From Clostridia bacterium (GTDB lineage: Bacteria > Bacillota > Clostridia > Christensenellales > Borkfalkiaceae): 9,016 bases of DNA. The stretch lies in NCBI GenBank assembly GCA_029063275.1, contig JAIDOO010000153.1, positions 1 through 9,016 on the forward strand. Direction: 5' to 3'. Made by a program: the position numbers and the translations under genes. Within the stretch, counting starts at the first letter, position 1, and each line of letters starts with the position of its first letter. Of the stretch, positions 6,710-9,016 are shown piece after piece. The notes beneath the pieces are model-generated. The model made no database searches. It saw only the letters and a program-made list of their open reading frames with translations, and was not told the origin of the DNA.

Positions 6710-6738
6710 TTGATTTTTTACTTCAAATAGTCTATAAT
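6710..6738 (+). promoter_or_regulatory. Near-consensus sigma-A promoter abutting the next start codon
   Basis: TTGATT (6710-6715) and TATAAT (6733-6738) are separated by exactly 17 bp. The expected transcript start, about 7 nt beyond the -10 box, falls at 6745-6746, on the ATG itself. TTTACTT at 6717-6723 just after the -35 also occurs in the LysR gene promoter at the equivalent place (287-293). A second TATAAT at 6674-6679 has no partner -35 at proper spacing. Confidence 0.8.
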
Positions 6739-6745
6739 AAAAACA

Positions 6746-7369
6746 ATGAAAAAAATTTTATTTGTAGACTCATGCATAAAAGCAAGTGAGTCCAGAACAA
6801 AAAAAATTGCCACTGCGATGATACAAGAATTGCAGAAAAGCAATCTGTTCACGGTTGAAACTGTCGTAGTGGACGAAACGTCCATGGTACCGTTAGGGTT
6901 AAAAGAATATAAAAACCGTAGGCAACTGCTTGATGATCAAAAGATGGATGACCCGTTGTTCGATTATGCCAAGCAGTTTGCTTCGGCGGATTTGATAGTG
7001 ATAGCCGCGCCGTTTTGGGATATGAGTTTTCCTGCTAAACTCAAAACTTATTTTGAGAATATAGCTGTCGCGGGATTCACTTTTATAAATACCGAGGACG
7101 GAAACTCTGTTGGCGTTTGTAAAGCAGACAAAATGGTTTATATTACTACCAGGGGAATGAATATCCCAGACGGACACATAATGGAGCAAGCGGCTCCGTA
7201 CCTTAAGGCGTTAACGATATTCTTTGGGATAAAGGATTTTGAAATGGTGTCTGCTTATGGGTTGGATGTAAGCACCGCAACCGAAACGGAGAACCGCATT
7301 GAGATGGCTAAACAACAAGCGATAAAATTAGCACAAATGCTGATAGATAGGGAAAAGGAAAGCAAATGA
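6746..7369 (+). CDS. AzoR/NQO1-like flavin-dependent NAD(P)H quinone reductase
   Basis: This 207-aa protein has the flavodoxin-2 fold of FMN-dependent azoreductases and NAD(P)H:quinone oxidoreductases. Its first strand KKILFVDSC leads to a phosphate loop with Ser14, Ser16 and Arg17 (KASESR). The hallmark ADLIVIAAPFWDMSFPAKLKTYFENI (81-106) closely follows the family's APMYNFxxPxxLKxYxD pattern, and VYITTRG lies at the third flavin-contact strand. It would reduce quinones or azo compounds by two electrons in the cytoplasm. Length is typical. No Shine-Dalgarno sequence precedes the ATG, and the promoter -10 box ends only 7 nt upstream, so a leaderless mRNA is predicted. No later ATG would preserve the conserved first strand. 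The stop overlaps the next ATG by 4 nt, tying its translation to the membrane protein downstream. Confidence 0.88.
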   Translation: MKKILFVDSCIKASESRTKKIATAMIQELQKSNLFTVETVVVDETSMVPLGLKEYKNRRQLLDDQKMDDPLFDYAKQFASADLIVIAAPFWDMSFPAKLKTYFENIAVAGFTFINTEDGNSVGVCKADKMVYITTRGMNIPDGHIMEQAAPYLKALTIFFGIKDFEMVSAYGLDVSTATETENRIEMAKQQAIKLAQMLIDREKESK

Positions 7370-8688
7370 CAAATGCAGGAATTGAACAAATACATATTAT
7401 TCCGTTTGATTTAGGTTGTGTTTTTTATGACTGCTTAAGTATTAACAATTCTAAAAATTTGGCGTTTGCCAAGATTTTTAATGAGAAGCTCACATTAGAG
7501 TGCAAAAAGCACGAAATCACAATTGAAGAAAATATTGAATTAAAGAGCTTGGGAAAAACAATAACGGGTATAAAGTATAAAAATAACAAACTTGCAGATT
7601 CCGCCATCTGCATCGCTAACATTATGCCGAACTTGAAATGCTATGTTCTGGCAAACGGAGTAGGGGTTTTTGTGTTGGCGGATTTTGATGGCAAGGCATT
7701 GAAAAATACAGACCCATCTATTTATAAATACAGCAAGGCTCTTATTGCAAATTACCAAAAGAAGATAACTCAATCAACGATTTTGAATCGGTTTAACGGT
7801 GAAGACGTTATGCCTGAAGAAGAGCAATTAATGCTGACATTTCGGGAAATTTGTTGGCATATCGTTGCAGATGGAGCAAAGAGGAGAAAAATACAGCATA
7901 CAAGAAAATATTCGGGTTCAAAAACATATAAAGCGGACGGGCTGTCTTATGTGTTGACTGTTTATCTGATTAAGGAAAATGAACTTACAAAAAACGAATT
8001 CAACCACCTTATGCGTTCAACAGTGTTCAGCAAAGCAACTGATAAGAACGAATGGGCAATTATCAATAAGACAATAAATGAAACTGAATGTGAGGATTCG
8101 GCGACCACATTAAAAATTGGCGATACACCGTCATATTATTCGTGGTCTGCTGTAGCAGTCGAAGTCAAGAAGGACTTACAAACCTATGAAGAGATAGCAG
8201 AAGACCCGATTATTTCCGTGCTTCTAAAAGCAGAATTATATGTCCAGTCAAGATGGTTTATAGCTGACAATTCAATGGATAACATCAACAAAAACGTAGA
8301 CTGCTCAATGGAAAGTTTGCAAAGGTTGGCAAGTCTTATTGAGTATTCACAAGCTGAACTTGAAAATGATATAAGCGCAAATATGAATACGCTTTATAAA
8401 AAAGTTTTGAATCAAGTAGTCATAACTTCAGAAGTAAAGCAATTATATAAATCAGTAGCAAGCCAAATTAATACGCAAAAGAAAATCAAAGAGGCGCACT
8501 ACCAAGATAGAAGAAAGAAGAACAAGCTGATAGCCGACCTGTTTTTGGCAATTTTCTCTGCATCGTCATTGTATAAGACAATATGGGACCTTGTAAAAGG
8601 GGAGTTCAGTTGGATAAATTGGGTGTTGTTTGGAGCAATGTTGGTTGTAGCAATAGGTACAATTATTTTTAACTATAAAAACAAATAG
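7366..8688 (+). CDS. Membrane protein of unknown function with CorA-like layout
   Basis: This 440-aa protein was not recognised as a named family. An N-terminal alpha/beta-looking region (about 1-130) includes the hydrophobic strand pair KCYVLANGVGVFVL (91-104), loosely reminiscent of the RMD1/DUF155 group. A middle region (130-300) is mixed. Residues about 305-385 look like long charged helices or coiled coil. The C-terminus has two hydrophobic segments, a weak one at 388-403 and a clear one at 416-435, followed by YKNK. A soluble domain, long helices and two terminal membrane segments resemble CorA transporters and CorA-like effectors, but the GMN motif between the helices is absent. There is no signal peptide. 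AAAGGA lies 6 nt before the ATG, which overlaps the azoreductase stop as ATGA. The gene looks more AT-rich than the upstream operon, which hints at a different origin. Confidence 0.75.
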   Translation: MTNAGIEQIHIIPFDLGCVFYDCLSINNSKNLAFAKIFNEKLTLECKKHEITIEENIELKSLGKTITGIKYKNNKLADSAICIANIMPNLKCYVLANGVGVFVLADFDGKALKNTDPSIYKYSKALIANYQKKITQSTILNRFNGEDVMPEEEQLMLTFREICWHIVADGAKRRKIQHTRKYSGSKTYKADGLSYVLTVYLIKENELTKNEFNHLMRSTVFSKATDKNEWAIINKTINETECEDSATTLKIGDTPSYYSWSAVAVEVKKDLQTYEEIAEDPIISVLLKAELYVQSRWFIADNSMDNINKNVDCSMESLQRLASLIEYSQAELENDISANMNTLYKKVLNQVVITSEVKQLYKSVASQINTQKKIKEAHYQDRRKKNKLIADLFLAIFSASSLYKTIWDLVKGEFSWINWVLFGAMLVVAIGTIIFNYKNK

Positions 8689-8696
8689 GTGTGTTT

Positions 8697-9016
8697 ATGA
8701 AAAACATTTTAATTGTTGTTGATATTCAAAATGGATTTAACCGTTATGAGCAGACCCACATCTTGGCGGATAAAATTGTCAAACTGACGAATAGCGGAGT
8801 ATTTGATGAAATAATAGCAACTCGTTTCCGTAATAAGGAAGGTAGCCAGTATATCAAATTTCTCAATTGGCATAGACTAATTGACAGTCCCGATATTGAA
8901 CTTGTGGACGGAATCAAAGCTGATGTGGTTTGGGATAAGTGGGTATATACTTGCATCAACGATGAGTTCATGGCACTATTGAAAAAACTCAATGATGGAG
9001 AAATGCCGACACATAT
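8697..9016 (+). CDS. Isochorismatase/nicotinamidase-like cysteine hydrolase (partial, runs off window)
   Basis: The first 106 residues are visible and the gene continues past the right edge. MKNILIVVDIQNGF (1-14) is the classic opening of the isochorismatase-like superfamily, with catalytic Asp9. ATRFRNKEGSQYIKFLNWHRL (41-61) matches the subgroup of cysteine hydrolases with a TRFxN...SxxxxxLxWHR pattern. Lys81 in WDKWVYT is the likely catalytic lysine; the nucleophilic cysteine expected further on lies outside the window. Members hydrolyse amides or related bonds, such as nicotinamide or N-carbamoyl compounds; the substrate cannot be told from this part. The ATG is 8 nt after the previous stop, with a weak AGGTG 5 nt upstream, so it is co-transcribed with the membrane protein. 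Confidence 0.85.
   Translation, partial: MKNILIVVDIQNGFNRYEQTHILADKIVKLTNSGVFDEIIATRFRNKEGSQYIKFLNWHRLIDSPDIELVDGIKADVVWDKWVYTCINDEFMALLKKLNDGEMPTH

Overview
The window looks like a piece of chromosome from a low-to-moderate GC anaerobic Firmicute (Clostridia-like, possibly gut-derived). The reasons are strong GGAGG-type ribosome sites, sigma-A-like promoters, two Gram-positive-style lipoprotein signal peptides, and a gene set rich in flavodoxin-like and aldo/keto-reductase proteins. This placement is inferred from gene content and sequence style; no marker gene is present.

Region 1 (1-350) has no convincing gene. It holds two copies of a 42-bp degenerate repeat, a terminator-like hairpin from an unseen upstream gene, and a good promoter for the regulator that follows. 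Region 2 (351-1293) is a LysR-family regulator closed by its own terminator.

Region 3 (1334-5579) is a tight five-gene, same-strand cluster with gaps of 25, 21, 17 and 5 nt. It encodes an aldo/keto reductase, a lipoprotein with two tandem flavodoxin domains, a small lipoprotein with a cyclophilin-like fold, a flavin reductase-like FMN-binding protein, and a second aldo/keto reductase of a different subgroup. A dyad just upstream of the first gene's -10 box is a candidate operator for the LysR protein. The cluster reads as an inducible redox or carbonyl-detoxification operon with both cytoplasmic and cell-surface parts. The flavin electron carriers appear to sit outside the membrane, which is its most unusual property.

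Region 4 (5580-6424) is a dihydrofolate reductase/RibD C-terminal-like reductase behind a 137-nt leader containing an imperfect hairpin. Region 5 (6425-6745) is a 321-nt gene-free stretch with a run of predicted hairpins, ending in a near-consensus promoter placed right against the next start codon.

Region 6 (6746 to the end) is a second cluster whose first two genes overlap by 4 nt and whose third follows after 8 nt: an AzoR/NQO1-type flavin quinone reductase expected to be translated from a leaderless mRNA, a 440-aa protein of unknown function with a CorA-like layout (soluble domain, long helices, two C-terminal membrane segments), and an isochorismatase/nicotinamidase-like hydrolase cut by the window edge. 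The last two genes look more AT-rich than the preceding operon. This three-gene unit is the best candidate here for an undescribed system, but nothing in the window proves its function.
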